Program-made: the position numbers and the translations under genes | Part shown: in pieces, positions 38,765-47,073 of the stretch | How positions within the stretch are numbered: the stretch's first letter is position 1 | Layout: the number at the start of each line of letters is the position of its first letter | Notes under the pieces: generated by a model | The model's input: only the letters and a program-made list of their open reading frames with translations | What the model was told of the DNA's origin: nothing | Databases searched by the model: none | DNA from: Chthoniobacter flavus Ellin428 | Lineage (GTDB): Bacteria > Verrucomicrobiota > Verrucomicrobiia > Chthoniobacterales > Chthoniobacteraceae | DNA length: 64,000 nt | Direction of reading: 5' to 3' | Assembly (NCBI RefSeq): GCF_000173075.1 | Contig: NZ_ABVL01000015.1 | Location: 124,001-188,000 of the forward strand

Positions 38765-40291
38765 TTAGCGGTAGCCGGTCTTGAAATCGCCGAGCGCCGA
38801 CTTGAGGTCGTTGGTGATTTCGTCGTCGATCGCACCCTTGTCGCGGATCTTGCCGAGCACGGCATCCTTGCGGGTGGTAAAGTACTCCTGCAGCTTGAGC
38901 TGGAAATCCTTGATCTTGTCGACGGGAACGTCGTCCATGTAGCCGTTCTGCATCGACCACAGCACCGCAACCATCACTTCGGTCGCGAGCGGGTTGTACT
39001 GCACCTGCTTGAAAAGTTCCACGATGCGGGCGCCACGATCGAGCATCGACTTCGTCTTGGCATCGAGATCGCTGCCGAACTGGGCGAAAGCCGCCAATTC
39101 GCGGAACTGCGCAAGGTCACCCTTGATCTTGCCGGCTACCTGTTTCACTGCCTTGATCTGCGCGGCGGAACCCACGCGGGACACCGAGAGACCCACGGAA
39201 ACCGCGGGGCGGATGCCTTGATAGAAGAGGTCGGTTTCGAGATAGATCTGACCGTCGGTGATCGAAATCACGTTCGTCGGAATGTAGGCGGACACGTCGC
39301 CGGCCTGCGTCTCGATGATCGGCAACGCGGTGAGCGAGCCGTTGCCGTTCTTCTCGTCCACGCGGGCACTGCGCTCGAGCAAGCGGCTGTGGAGATAGAA
39401 GACGTCGCCAGGATACGCTTCACGGCCGGACGGGCGCTTGAGAAGCAGCGACACCTGGCGGTAAGCCACGGCGTGCTTGGAAAGATCGTCGAACACGATC
39501 AGGGCGTCCATGCCGTTATCCATGAACCACTCACCCATCGCCGCGCCGGAGAACGGAGCGAGATATTGGTTGGTGGCCGTGTCGGAAGCCGTGGCGCAAA
39601 TGATGATGGTGTACTGCATCGCACCAGCCTGCTCGAGCACCGCAATGGAACGCGCGACGTTCGACTGCTTCTGGCCGATAGCCACGTAGATGGAATACAG
39701 CGGGCGGAAATTCGGCTTGCCCTCGTTGGCCTTGTTGATACGGGCCTGGTTGATGATCGCGTCGATGGCGATGGTCGTTTTGCCGGTCGCACGGTCACCG
39801 ATGATCAGCTCACGCTGACCGCGGCCGATCGGAATCATCGCGTCGATGGCCATGATGCCAGTTTGCACCGGCTGGCTGACCGACTTACGCTTGATGATGC
39901 CAGGGGCGATCTTTTCCACCGGGTAACTGGCCGTCGCCTGGATCGGGCCCTTGTTATCCACCGGATTGCCGAGCGTATCGACCACGCGGCCGAGGAGCCC
40001 CTTGCCCACCGGAACCGAAAGGAGGCGACCGGTCGTCTTGACTTCCGTGCCTTCGACCACGCCCTTCTCGTCACCGAGAAGAATGGCGCCGACTTCGCTC
40101 TCTTCGAGGTTCAGCGCCAGGCCGTAGAGACCACCGGGAAATTCGATCATCTCATTGAGCATGACGCCGCTCAGGCCTTCGATCTTGGCGACACCGTCAC
40201 CGACTTCGCGCACGATGCCGACGTTGGACTTGGCCGTGCTGGTCTTGAGACCGCCGATTTGCTTTTCGAGTTCTTGCAGGATGCTGCTCAT
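38765..40291 (-). CDS. atpA: F1 ATP synthase alpha subunit
   Basis: 508 residues. The P-loop is GDRATGKT, with VYVAIGQKQSNVARSI, the ALIVFDDLSKHAVAYRQ region and PGREAYPGDVFYLHSRLLERSA; the expected Pro-Gly-Arg-Glu is present as PSGREAYPGD. It forms the non-catalytic nucleotide sites of F1. It lies 37 bp after atpH and 48 bp before atpG. Confidence 0.98.
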   Translation of the reverse strand: MSSILQELEKQIGGLKTSTAKSNVGIVREVGDGVAKIEGLSGVMLNEMIEFPGGLYGLALNLEESEVGAILLGDEKGVVEGTEVKTTGRLLSVPVGKGLLGRVVDTLGNPVDNKGPIQATASYPVEKIAPGIIKRKSVSQPVQTGIMAIDAMIPIGRGQRELIIGDRATGKTTIAIDAIINQARINKANEGKPNFRPLYSIYVAIGQKQSNVARSIAVLEQAGAMQYTIIICATASDTATNQYLAPFSGAAMGEWFMDNGMDALIVFDDLSKHAVAYRQVSLLLKRPSGREAYPGDVFYLHSRLLERSARVDEKNGNGSLTALPIIETQAGDVSAYIPTNVISITDGQIYLETDLFYQGIRPAVSVGLSVSRVGSAAQIKAVKQVAGKIKGDLAQFRELAAFAQFGSDLDAKTKSMLDRGARIVELFKQVQYNPLATEVMVAVLWSMQNGYMDDVPVDKIKDFQLKLQEYFTTRKDAVLGKIRDKGAIDDEITNDLKSALGDFKTGYR

Positions 40292-40328
40292 GTGAAAGGT
40301 AGGTTTGGGTAGAAGGGGTTAGGGGCGC

Positions 40329-40730
40329 TTAGGCGTAGATGAGTTCGGATTCGAGACGGCGGAGACGTTCGCGGACGGAGCCGTCAATAACGTCGCTCCC
40401 GACCTTGATGCGGAGGCCGCCGAGCAATTCGGGCGAGACCTTGAATTCCGTGCGCAGATCCTTGCCATACTTGGCTTTGAGGCTGGCGGTGAGTTCCTTG
40501 GCCATGGCCTCGTCCAGATCCACAGCGCTCTCGACGATGGCGTGATGCTTGGCCGATTCGAGGCGCACGAGGCGACGGTATTCCTTGAGAATGCCCAGCG
40601 CATTGCGCGGCTTGCTGCCGGCCACTTCCTTGGCGATGGCCGCGACGCGCTTCGCGTCGAGTTTGCCTTCGGTGAAGCTGGCCGCAAAGAGCTGCTTCGA
40701 GAGTTTGCGTGAATCCTTGTCGATCTTCAT
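40329..40730 (-). CDS. atpH: F1 ATP synthase delta subunit (OSCP), short form
   Basis: 133 residues from ATG 40730, 4 bp after the atpF stop. The C-terminal half is typical: KVSPELLGGLRIKVGSDVIDGSVRERL. The N-terminal helical bundle that normally takes about 105 residues is cut to roughly 60, against a family length near 175-180. The frame is open further upstream, but only across atpF coding sequence, and gives a meaningless Arg/Ser-rich translation. The subunit ties the F1 head to the b stator, so a shorter bundle would change this contact. This may be a lineage feature. Confidence 0.88.
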   Translation of the reverse strand: MKIDKDSRKLSKQLFAASFTEGKLDAKRVAAIAKEVAGSKPRNALGILKEYRRLVRLESAKHHAIVESAVDLDEAMAKELTASLKAKYGKDLRTEFKVSPELLGGLRIKVGSDVIDGSVRERLRRLESELIYA

Positions 40731-40734
40731 GACA

Positions 40735-41295
40735 TCAGGCCGCGACTTCGCGCGAGGCCTCCTCGTTGATCCGCTTCTGATCGGCCTGCGTAAGCACCTT
40801 GCCGGTGACGCGGGACGTGGTGTCGATGACGAGACGGCCGACTTCGCGCTTGAGCTCGGCCATGATCTTCTCGCGTTCGATGCCCGTCGCTTCGCGCGCC
40901 TTGGCGATGATCTGCTCGGCTTCGGCAATCGCCTGCTGGGTGCGCCGGTCGGCGACCACCTGCGCGCTGGCGCGGGCTTCGTCGATCAACCGCTGCGCAT
41001 CGACATTGGCCTTGGTCAGGATCTCCTGCACGCGAGCCTCGGACTCGGCGAGTTGCACCTTGATTTTTTCGGCGTTGGCGAGCCCTTCCGCGATTTTCTT
41101 CCGGCGCTCTTCAAGCACGTTGAGGATCGGCTTGTAAGCAAGCTTGTGCAGCAGGAACGCCACGATGGAGAAACTGATGATCTGCGAGAAAAGCGCCCAA
41201 GCGTTCACGCCGAAGACTTCAGCAGTCTCCTGAGCGCTCTTTTGGAGATTTTCAATAATGCCGCCTTCCGCAGCGAGAGGGAGTAAGAAAGTCAT
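40735..41295 (-). CDS. atpF: F0 ATP synthase b subunit
   Basis: 186 residues. There is a hydrophobic segment at about 28-48 after a polar N-terminus, followed by a long Ala/Glu/Arg-rich amphipathic helix (50-180) forming the peripheral stalk. A single b gene is present, so the stator is probably a homodimer. It lies 64 bp after atpE, with atpH 4 bp downstream. Confidence 0.95.
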   Translation of the reverse strand: MTFLLPLAAEGGIIENLQKSAQETAEVFGVNAWALFSQIISFSIVAFLLHKLAYKPILNVLEERRKKIAEGLANAEKIKVQLAESEARVQEILTKANVDAQRLIDEARASAQVVADRRTQQAIAEAEQIIAKAREATGIEREKIMAELKREVGRLVIDTTSRVTGKVLTQADQKRINEEASREVAA

Positions 41296-41359
41296 AGGTA
41301 AAAAAGAAAGAAAGCCGGAGGAAACGGGCGCGGGGCTGTTACCAACCCCGCGCCACGAA

Positions 41360-41578
41360 TTACTTCTGAACGAGGTAGATGGCGAAGAACACGATGCCTT
41401 CAGCGAAGGCAGTGCTCAGGATCGCCTGGACGAGGATCGGGGTAGCGGCACCGGGATTCCGGCCCACCGCCGACGAAGCGCCCATACCGATGAGACCCAC
41501 GCCGACCGCCGCGCCGAGCGCCGCGAGACCAACGTGAATGCTCCCACTCATTTCAGCGAGGATGGTTGCGATGTTCAT
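41360..41578 (-). CDS. atpE: F0 ATP synthase c subunit
   Basis: 72 residues from ATG 41578, preceded by a purine-rich AAGGAAA site; the longer open frame upstream is not needed. Two membrane helices flank the polar loop GRNPGA. The ion-carrying carboxylate is the Glu of AFAEGI in helix 2. The Gln/Ser/Tyr set that marks Na+-type rings is not visible, so proton coupling is likely. Confidence 0.96.
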   Translation of the reverse strand: MNIATILAEMSGSIHVGLAALGAAVGVGLIGMGASSAVGRNPGAATPILVQAILSTAFAEGIVFFAIYLVQK

Positions 41579-41662
41579 TGATGTTTCCTTTTTGGTTTTG
41601 GTTTTCCCGACAGCCCCCGCTGACATGCACGGTCCGACTGCCGAAAGTGTTGGTAAGATGAT

Positions 41663-42655
41663 TTAGTGGTGATCCTCTTCGTGCTGGCAGATCAACATGG
41701 TGAAGACCGCCGTGAGGAGCATGAAGACGAGCGCCTGCGCGATGCCGACGAGCAACTCCATGAAGTAGAAAGGAACCGGAATCAGCCAGGAGAGACCCGG
41801 GACGATGTTGGACATCGACTCGAGAATGTTCTCACCCGCGAAGATATTGCCGTAGAGACGGAAACTAAGAGAGACCGGACGGAAGGCGATGGAAATGAGC
41901 TCCAAAACACCGACAATCGCAAAGATCACGACCATACCGGCCTTACCCCAGAAGCTCTTCATCTCGCCCTTGGGCCCAAAGATATGCATGATCATGCCGC
42001 CGAAGCCGTTGGCCTGGAAGGCCCAGATAATCCACAGAACGAAAAACAAGAGCGACATACCCAACGTCATGTTGAGGTCCGCATTGACCCCACGGAAGAG
42101 CGGCTTGGAAATATGATGCAAGCCACCCTGCGCGTCCGGAATCCCCCACCCGATCGTGCCAACACCGGGAATAAGACCCGCCCAGTTGGCAAAGAGAATG
42201 AAGATGAAGAGCGTCGCAAAGAACCAAAAGGTCTTCTTCACCAACTCACGGCCAATGATGCTCTCGAGAAAGTCCCGCAGACTTTCCACGAGCCACTCCC
42301 AGAAATTCTGTGCCCCCTCCGGCACCTCCTTGATCTGCCGCGTCGCATACCGCGCGAAGATAATAATTCCAAGAGCGATGATCCAAGTCCAAACCATGGA
42401 GCTGGTGACCTGAAGGTACTTACCGCCAAGGACGGGCGCATTCTGCGGAAGACCATGATGCTCTTCTTCCGCCTTTTCGGTTTCCGGCGCCGCCTGTTGA
42501 GCGGACGCCACCTCAGCCGTCTTGGGGGCAGCTTCCGCCGCACGAACGGCAACCGTTGCGAAACTGCTGATGCCAAGCATCGCGCAGCAAATAAAAATGA
42601 GTCGGACCCACCGGCGAACGGTGGACCAGGTGTTGTGTAGAGGAGGAATGGTCAT
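41663..42655 (-). CDS. atpB: F0 ATP synthase a subunit
   Basis: 330 residues from ATG 42655; the longer frame upstream is rejected because it lacks membrane or family features. An N-terminal hydrophobic segment (about 15-38) and a polar Ala/Glu-rich linker (40-75) precede the a-subunit core. FRPVSLSFRLYGNIFAGENIL contains the essential Arg of the ion path. The extended N-terminus resembles a signal-like leader found in several PVC a subunits. First gene of atpBEFHAGDC; no atpI or atpZ is seen upstream. Confidence 0.95.
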   Translation of the reverse strand: MTIPPLHNTWSTVRRWVRLIFICCAMLGISSFATVAVRAAEAAPKTAEVASAQQAAPETEKAEEEHHGLPQNAPVLGGKYLQVTSSMVWTWIIALGIIIFARYATRQIKEVPEGAQNFWEWLVESLRDFLESIIGRELVKKTFWFFATLFIFILFANWAGLIPGVGTIGWGIPDAQGGLHHISKPLFRGVNADLNMTLGMSLLFFVLWIIWAFQANGFGGMIMHIFGPKGEMKSFWGKAGMVVIFAIVGVLELISIAFRPVSLSFRLYGNIFAGENILESMSNIVPGLSWLIPVPFYFMELLVGIAQALVFMLLTAVFTMLICQHEEDHH

Positions 42656-43056
42656 TTTCCTGGTTAGGCAAAGCAAGAAGACCGACAGCCGATAACTCGA
42701 CCGGATTCTAAAATCCCCTGCGCTGGGGCACTGGATGCGCAGGTGAACTTCAGGCGATGCTGGGGAGATAAAACAATGCGTTTGGAATTGTGGCAAGAAC
42801 TTTGTGAATTTTTTCACAAGCTCCGCTTTTTCTCTTAAAAAGGGGCCGGGATTTAACGCCCTCCGCCAGTCGTTGCAAAGCAATAAATTCGCGTTCAGAG
42901 GGCGACTCATCCGCTGCGGCGAACTTGCGGCAACGCGGTTCCTAAATTTATTTGTGCCCCCTTTCCTGAGCCAAAGTGGAAGCAACCCGGGCGTAGCCTC
43001 GGCGATCTACGTCTTGCCGCGTATTTCCGAATTGATCACCCGCCCCATTTCCATTC
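42656..43056. other. gene-free control region upstream of the ATP synthase operon
   Basis: About 400 bp between atpB and a small plus-strand gene. It contains the palindrome TTGTGAA-TTTT-TTCACAA (42802-42819), a T/A-rich stretch just beyond it, and GC-rich flanks. The operon promoter is expected here, but no consensus boxes are certain. Confidence 0.5.
42802..42819. promoter_or_regulatory. candidate operator upstream of atpB
   Basis: Perfect 7-bp inverted repeat TTGTGAA/TTCACAA with a T4 spacer, 147 bp upstream of the atpB start. The half-sites loosely resemble CRP/FNR-type TGTGA boxes; regulator unknown. Confidence 0.3.
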
Positions 43057-43242
43057 ATGCATCTTCCCGCGTCCCAGCCGAACTTCCTTCACTTCGAAAT
43101 CAGAGCATTGCGAGATGCTGCCACCAAACTTCACAAGGCCGCGGCCACTCTGCAAGCCAATGCCGAGGACCTGGAGCACCGGGCCGAAGAACTCGCCAAT
43201 CCTCCTCCTCGAAAGCCAACTCCGCGAAAAAAGCGCGGATAA
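43057..43242 (+). CDS. small coiled-coil protein, unknown
   Basis: 61 residues. The middle (about 15-48) is an Ala/Leu/Glu-rich helix with heptad-like spacing (LRDAATKLHKAAATLQANAEDL), and the end is a Pro/Arg/Lys-rich tail. No family is recognised and no clear ribosome binding site is seen. The composition is protein-like, and a hairpin follows at 43292-43321, which supports but does not prove a gene. Confidence 0.4.
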   Translation: MHLPASQPNFLHFEIRALRDAATKLHKAAATLQANAEDLEHRAEELANPPPRKPTPRKKRG

Positions 43243-43291
43243 TTGCCCCGCCACGGGGTAATATCACACCACCATACCACCGGCACTTACT

Positions 43292-43321
43292 GGGACGACG
43301 CCGATGCGACAGCGTCGTCCC
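43292..43321. terminator. hairpin between convergent genes
   Basis: GGGACGACGC (43292-43301) pairs perfectly with GCGTCGTCCC (43312-43321) around a 10-base loop, between the small plus-strand gene and the minus-strand propeller gene. The T-run is weak on both strands. Confidence 0.45.
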
Positions 43322-43341
43322 GCAAAACACATTCCGAGTGA

Positions 43342-44421
43342 CTACGGCGCCGTCTCGACTTCGGTCGCGCGCAGAATCGGTTCGTTGTCGTCCTCGAAGA
43401 TGTCACGATACAACTTGCCGTTCACGAAATCGCTGTGCTCGTCGATGCGCCCGTAGGTGGAGCGCTGATTGGCAGTTTCGCCCGCTTCGTTCGCGACAAA
43501 AAATCCTTTACCGGGGACTACGACGATGCCGCCCAGCGCGCCGTTATGGCTGTTGCCAAACGGCGTCAGCTCCAATTCCTCCCACGGCACATTCAGGCTG
43601 CCGATCACGTTCATTTCGGTGTCGAGCACGGAGATCGCCCGTTCCGTCGAACGCGTGACAAACACGCGCTCGCCATCGATCGCCACATCAATGGGAACCG
43701 GTACGGCGACCGATTTCACATCCTTCCCGTTGTGGCTCATGCGGAAGACCTTGTTGCCTTTCAGGTCGCACATCCAGAAGTTGCCCTTGGCATCGATCTT
43801 CATGCCGCGCAGATCATAGGCACCGGGCACCTTGATTACGCCGGAACCCTCAAATCCGCTGAGCGTCGCCGCGGTCACGTCGGCGCCGGATTCCTGCAGC
43901 AGCCAACGGCTGAGCGTGCCGTCCTCACGATCCGTCCCGTAAAGCGCGAGCTGGCCGCCTTCGCGAGCGGTGGCGACGCCTTCGCACGCCGTGGCGGGAA
44001 TTCGCACCATCTTGTGTTCGAGCGTCGCGTCGTAGACGTAGATGCCGGCCCGGTCGCAAATGTAGACGCGGCCTTTGTCATCGGTCGTGATCGCCTTGCC
44101 CAGCACGCCGGGGAGCAGCGCCTCGGTCGCGCGATCGAAATCGGGAACGTCGGTCCGGATGCGCCGCACTTCGCCGGAGTTGTTGAAGCTGTGGTGATAG
44201 CCAGCGTAGAGGTATTTGCCATCTGGTGAAATGGCGAGGCCTCGGTTGTGGCGGGGCGAGACCTTCTGCGGGCGGCCAAAGATCGTGCGACTATTGTCGA
44301 TCAGATATTGGACCGACCACTTGTAGGCGTCGCCGGCAAAAGTTTCGAGGGAGAGTCCAAGCGAGCAAATGGCAAAAACCAGCAAGCTCAACGGCAGTTT
44401 CTTCGCGCGGGGTGGGAGCAT
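43342..44421 (-). CDS. exported beta-propeller protein (SMP-30/NHL-like)
   Basis: 359 residues from ATG 44421, with a signal peptide (about 1-30). Repeated blades carry motifs such as GLAISPDGKYLYAGY, ITTDDKGRVYICD, MKIDAKGNFWMCD and VAIDGERVFVTR, typical of six-bladed propellers in the SMP-30/gluconolactonase and NHL groups. The His/Asp/Asn metal ligands of true lactonases are not obvious, so binding or enzyme activity is undecided. It stands alone: its 5' neighbour, the GT operon, ends 116 bp upstream on the same strand. Confidence 0.75.
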   Translation of the reverse strand: MLPPRAKKLPLSLLVFAICSLGLSLETFAGDAYKWSVQYLIDNSRTIFGRPQKVSPRHNRGLAISPDGKYLYAGYHHSFNNSGEVRRIRTDVPDFDRATEALLPGVLGKAITTDDKGRVYICDRAGIYVYDATLEHKMVRIPATACEGVATAREGGQLALYGTDREDGTLSRWLLQESGADVTAATLSGFEGSGVIKVPGAYDLRGMKIDAKGNFWMCDLKGNKVFRMSHNGKDVKSVAVPVPIDVAIDGERVFVTRSTERAISVLDTEMNVIGSLNVPWEELELTPFGNSHNGALGGIVVVPGKGFFVANEAGETANQRSTYGRIDEHSDFVNGKLYRDIFEDDNEPILRATEVETAP

Positions 44422-44536
44422 CAAAGTGGAAAATTGTGCCCGCGAATAACGCAGGTACGAGAGGTTTGGCGCGGGAGGGTGGACGGTCCGTGGTACAATG
44501 TCAATCGGGCTCCGGGGTTTTACCTACAAAAATCAT

Positions 44537-45820
44537 TTATCGAAAGAGCTGTAACAATCTGGTGGCGACACTGGGAACGGGAATGGATGGATCCAGCCGG
44601 CGCGCGGCGTCTGGAATGACCGTGGGAGCACGCTCGGCCAATAGGTGCTTTAAGATGCCGGTCGTCTTGTCGACGGCGAACTTTTCCTCGGCGGTGGTCC
44701 GCCCTTTTTGCCCCAAGCGTTCCGCGTTGGACGGATCCGTCAGCAAGCCCGCCATCGCTTCGGCCAGGGCCACCGGATTCTGCGGCAGGACCAGCAGGCC
44801 ATCCTGCCCGGGGGTGATCATCTCGGGAACGCCCGCCAGTTCCGTGGAAATGACCGGCGTGCGGGCCAGCATCGCCTCCATGATGACGGTCGGCAGGTTG
44901 TCGCTTCCGCCATCCTTTTCCGGCACACATGCCAGCACGAAAAGCTGCGCGGCGGCCAACATGCGCCGCACTTCATTCTGTGAGCGCGGTCCGAGTAATT
45001 GCACCTGCTGATCGAGCTTCGCCTCCGTGATTTGCGACTGCAACTGCGCTTCCAAAGGTCCACCGCCAACAATCCCGCACACGAAATCGATGCCGCGATC
45101 CCGCAGCAGCCCGCACGCCTGGATCAGATCGCCGAAGCCTTTCTTCTCCACGTAACGCCCCACGGAAATGATGCGCGGGACGCCGGAGGCCGGCTCTTTC
45201 GCGGGAAAGCCGTCGGTGGCCACGCCATTGAAAACGCGGAAGACCTTCCCCTTCGCCCACGGATACTTTTTCTCCATCCAGCGACGAGCGTAGTCCGTCT
45301 CGGTCACGACGAAACGCGCATCACGCACCAGATCGGCATTACTCACCGGAAAATCCGTGTCGCAGAAAATGTCGTTGGCGTGACCGGTGAAGCTGTAACC
45401 AATCCCGTAAAGTTTCCGCAGCCACCAAGCGGTGCGGGCGGCGACACCACCGAAGTGCGCGTGCACATGGCGAATTCCCTTCTCGCGCAGCCGCGGCCCG
45501 AGCCAGATCGCCTCGAACATCCGCTGCGCATCGGGCTCGTGGCGATGCCGGGGAATCGCCTTGTGCGGCCGCCACGAGAGCTTGCGCTGTTTGCGTTGGC
45601 CATCGACCTCGGCGCGCAATTCCTTCTCCTCCGGTGCGTAGAAGACTTCGACGTCCAGTTTCTCCGCGAGATCTCCGGGATCGTCCGGGCGGCGCAGGGA
45701 CACGAGCCACGGATTCATCCCCTGCCGCACCATCTCCACCGCCTCGCGATAGACAAAGGTTTGCACGAACGACGGAAAGCGTTCGAACAGATACGCAAAA
45801 GAATGCGGTGCGGCGGGCAT
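44537..45820 (-). CDS. GT4-family glycosyltransferase
   Basis: 427 residues, GT-B fold. The N-terminus is SFAYLFERFPSFVQTFVYRE; the middle has HVHAHFGG and SFTGHANDIF; the donor half has GGPLEAQLQSQI, LLGPRSQNEVRRML and the E-x7-E region PTVIMEAMLARTPVISTELAGVPE. It probably adds a sugar to an exopolysaccharide or lipid-linked glycan. It starts 8 bp after the stop of another GT4 gene, so they act as a unit. Confidence 0.88.
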   Translation of the reverse strand: MPAAPHSFAYLFERFPSFVQTFVYREAVEMVRQGMNPWLVSLRRPDDPGDLAEKLDVEVFYAPEEKELRAEVDGQRKQRKLSWRPHKAIPRHRHEPDAQRMFEAIWLGPRLREKGIRHVHAHFGGVAARTAWWLRKLYGIGYSFTGHANDIFCDTDFPVSNADLVRDARFVVTETDYARRWMEKKYPWAKGKVFRVFNGVATDGFPAKEPASGVPRIISVGRYVEKKGFGDLIQACGLLRDRGIDFVCGIVGGGPLEAQLQSQITEAKLDQQVQLLGPRSQNEVRRMLAAAQLFVLACVPEKDGGSDNLPTVIMEAMLARTPVISTELAGVPEMITPGQDGLLVLPQNPVALAEAMAGLLTDPSNAERLGQKGRTTAEEKFAVDKTTGILKHLLAERAPTVIPDAARRLDPSIPVPSVATRLLQLFR

Positions 45821-45828
45821 TGTGTCGT

Positions 45829-47022
45829 CTATTTCGTCCGGGCGCGCGCTCCGCCCATCGACCGCGCTTCGTCGTAGTAACTCTCCAGCTTTTCGATCTG
45901 CTTGCTCTGCTCGAATTCTTCGCGCACGGCCCGCGAGGCCGCCTGGCCGAGGATATAGAGCGAATCCGGCTCAGCCGTGATCTGGCACATCGCCTGGAAA
46001 AGCGCTTCTTGATCGCGCTCGGGCACGAGCAAGCCGGTGCGTTCGTGCGTCACCGCTTCGGGAATGCCCCCATGGGTCGTCGCCACCACCGGCAGCCCGG
46101 TAGCCATGGCCTCGAGCATCGAGTTCGGCACGCCTTCCTGGTTTTGATCCGGCGGCATTTCGCTCGGGTGCAGGAAAATGTGCGAGCGCGCATAGAGCGC
46201 CGCGAGGTCTTCCTGCGAAAGAAACCCGCGCAGCTCCACGGCTTCCTGCAAGCCAAGCTCGCCGATCAATTTTTCGATCTCCGCTTTCATCGGCCCGTCG
46301 CCGGCGATGCAGTAGTGCGACTTCGGATGCTTTTCATGGAACTTCGCGAAGGCGTGGATCGCCGTGCGGAGGCCTTTCTTCGCGATCAACCGGCACGCCT
46401 GCACGAAACGCCAGGAGCCATCCACCGGCATGGGGCGCTGCTGAAAGGGAAATTGCTCGAGCGGAATGCCCGTGCGGTTCAAGCGCAGCTTTTCTTTTGG
46501 GCAACCGAGACGCTCGAGGCCATCCATCAGCGATTTCGAGCGCGCGAGCACCAACGGCACGGTGCGCAGCAATTCCTGCATTTGGGCATCGTAGCCCTCC
46601 TGCTGCGGACGGGCCTGGATGTCCATGCCGTGAAACGAGACCACGCACGGCCTGTCCCATTCCTGAATGAACGGCAGCAGATGCACCCCCGTGTGGCCGA
46701 AATAAGCATGCATCACGTCGGCCGGCCGCCGCTTCAGCATCTTGATCAGCACCTGCAATTCCCCGCGGTAATAGACCGGCGGCAGCTTGCGAATGTATTT
46801 GAGATAAAAGCGTTTGATGAAGTTCTTCCGGGCGCGCGGGACCAGTTCGACGTCGGCAAAAGGAAACTGCTCCTCGCACATCCGCTCGCGCGTCATGACA
46901 AAGGTCGAATACCGCTGCAGGCCGGTGACCTGCCGGTAGATGTGCCGCATCTCCGGCTTCAGGAACGTCGTGCAATAACTCGCGACGATCGGTTTGGCGT
47001 TGGACTCACTGGTTGGCGGCAT
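45829..47022 (-). CDS. GT4-family glycosyltransferase
   Basis: 397 residues with a GT-B fold. HAYFGHTGVHLLPF lies in the acceptor half; GDGPMKAEIEKLI, LRGFLSQEDLAALY and EGVPNSMLEAMATGLPVV make up the UDP- or GDP-sugar binding half with the catalytic-site Glu pair. It resembles colanic acid/exopolysaccharide glycosyltransferases. It is the middle gene of a three-gene run, 51 bp after the FMN-binding membrane protein and 8 bp before the other GT4 gene. Confidence 0.9.
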   Translation of the reverse strand: MPPTSESNAKPIVASYCTTFLKPEMRHIYRQVTGLQRYSTFVMTRERMCEEQFPFADVELVPRARKNFIKRFYLKYIRKLPPVYYRGELQVLIKMLKRRPADVMHAYFGHTGVHLLPFIQEWDRPCVVSFHGMDIQARPQQEGYDAQMQELLRTVPLVLARSKSLMDGLERLGCPKEKLRLNRTGIPLEQFPFQQRPMPVDGSWRFVQACRLIAKKGLRTAIHAFAKFHEKHPKSHYCIAGDGPMKAEIEKLIGELGLQEAVELRGFLSQEDLAALYARSHIFLHPSEMPPDQNQEGVPNSMLEAMATGLPVVATTHGGIPEAVTHERTGLLVPERDQEALFQAMCQITAEPDSLYILGQAASRAVREEFEQSKQIEKLESYYDEARSMGGARARTK

Positions 47023-47073
47023 GGAACGCCGACTTTTGAAAACGCGCGGCGGTTTGTCCAGCCAGAGGCGCGG

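Noticed and set aside
40731..40928. N-terminal extension of atpH
   Set aside because: It would run through atpF coding sequence and gives an Arg/Ser-rich shadow translation.
42656..42985. N-terminal extension of atpB
   Set aside because: The extra 110 codons have no membrane or family signal; ATG 42655 gives a normal leader.
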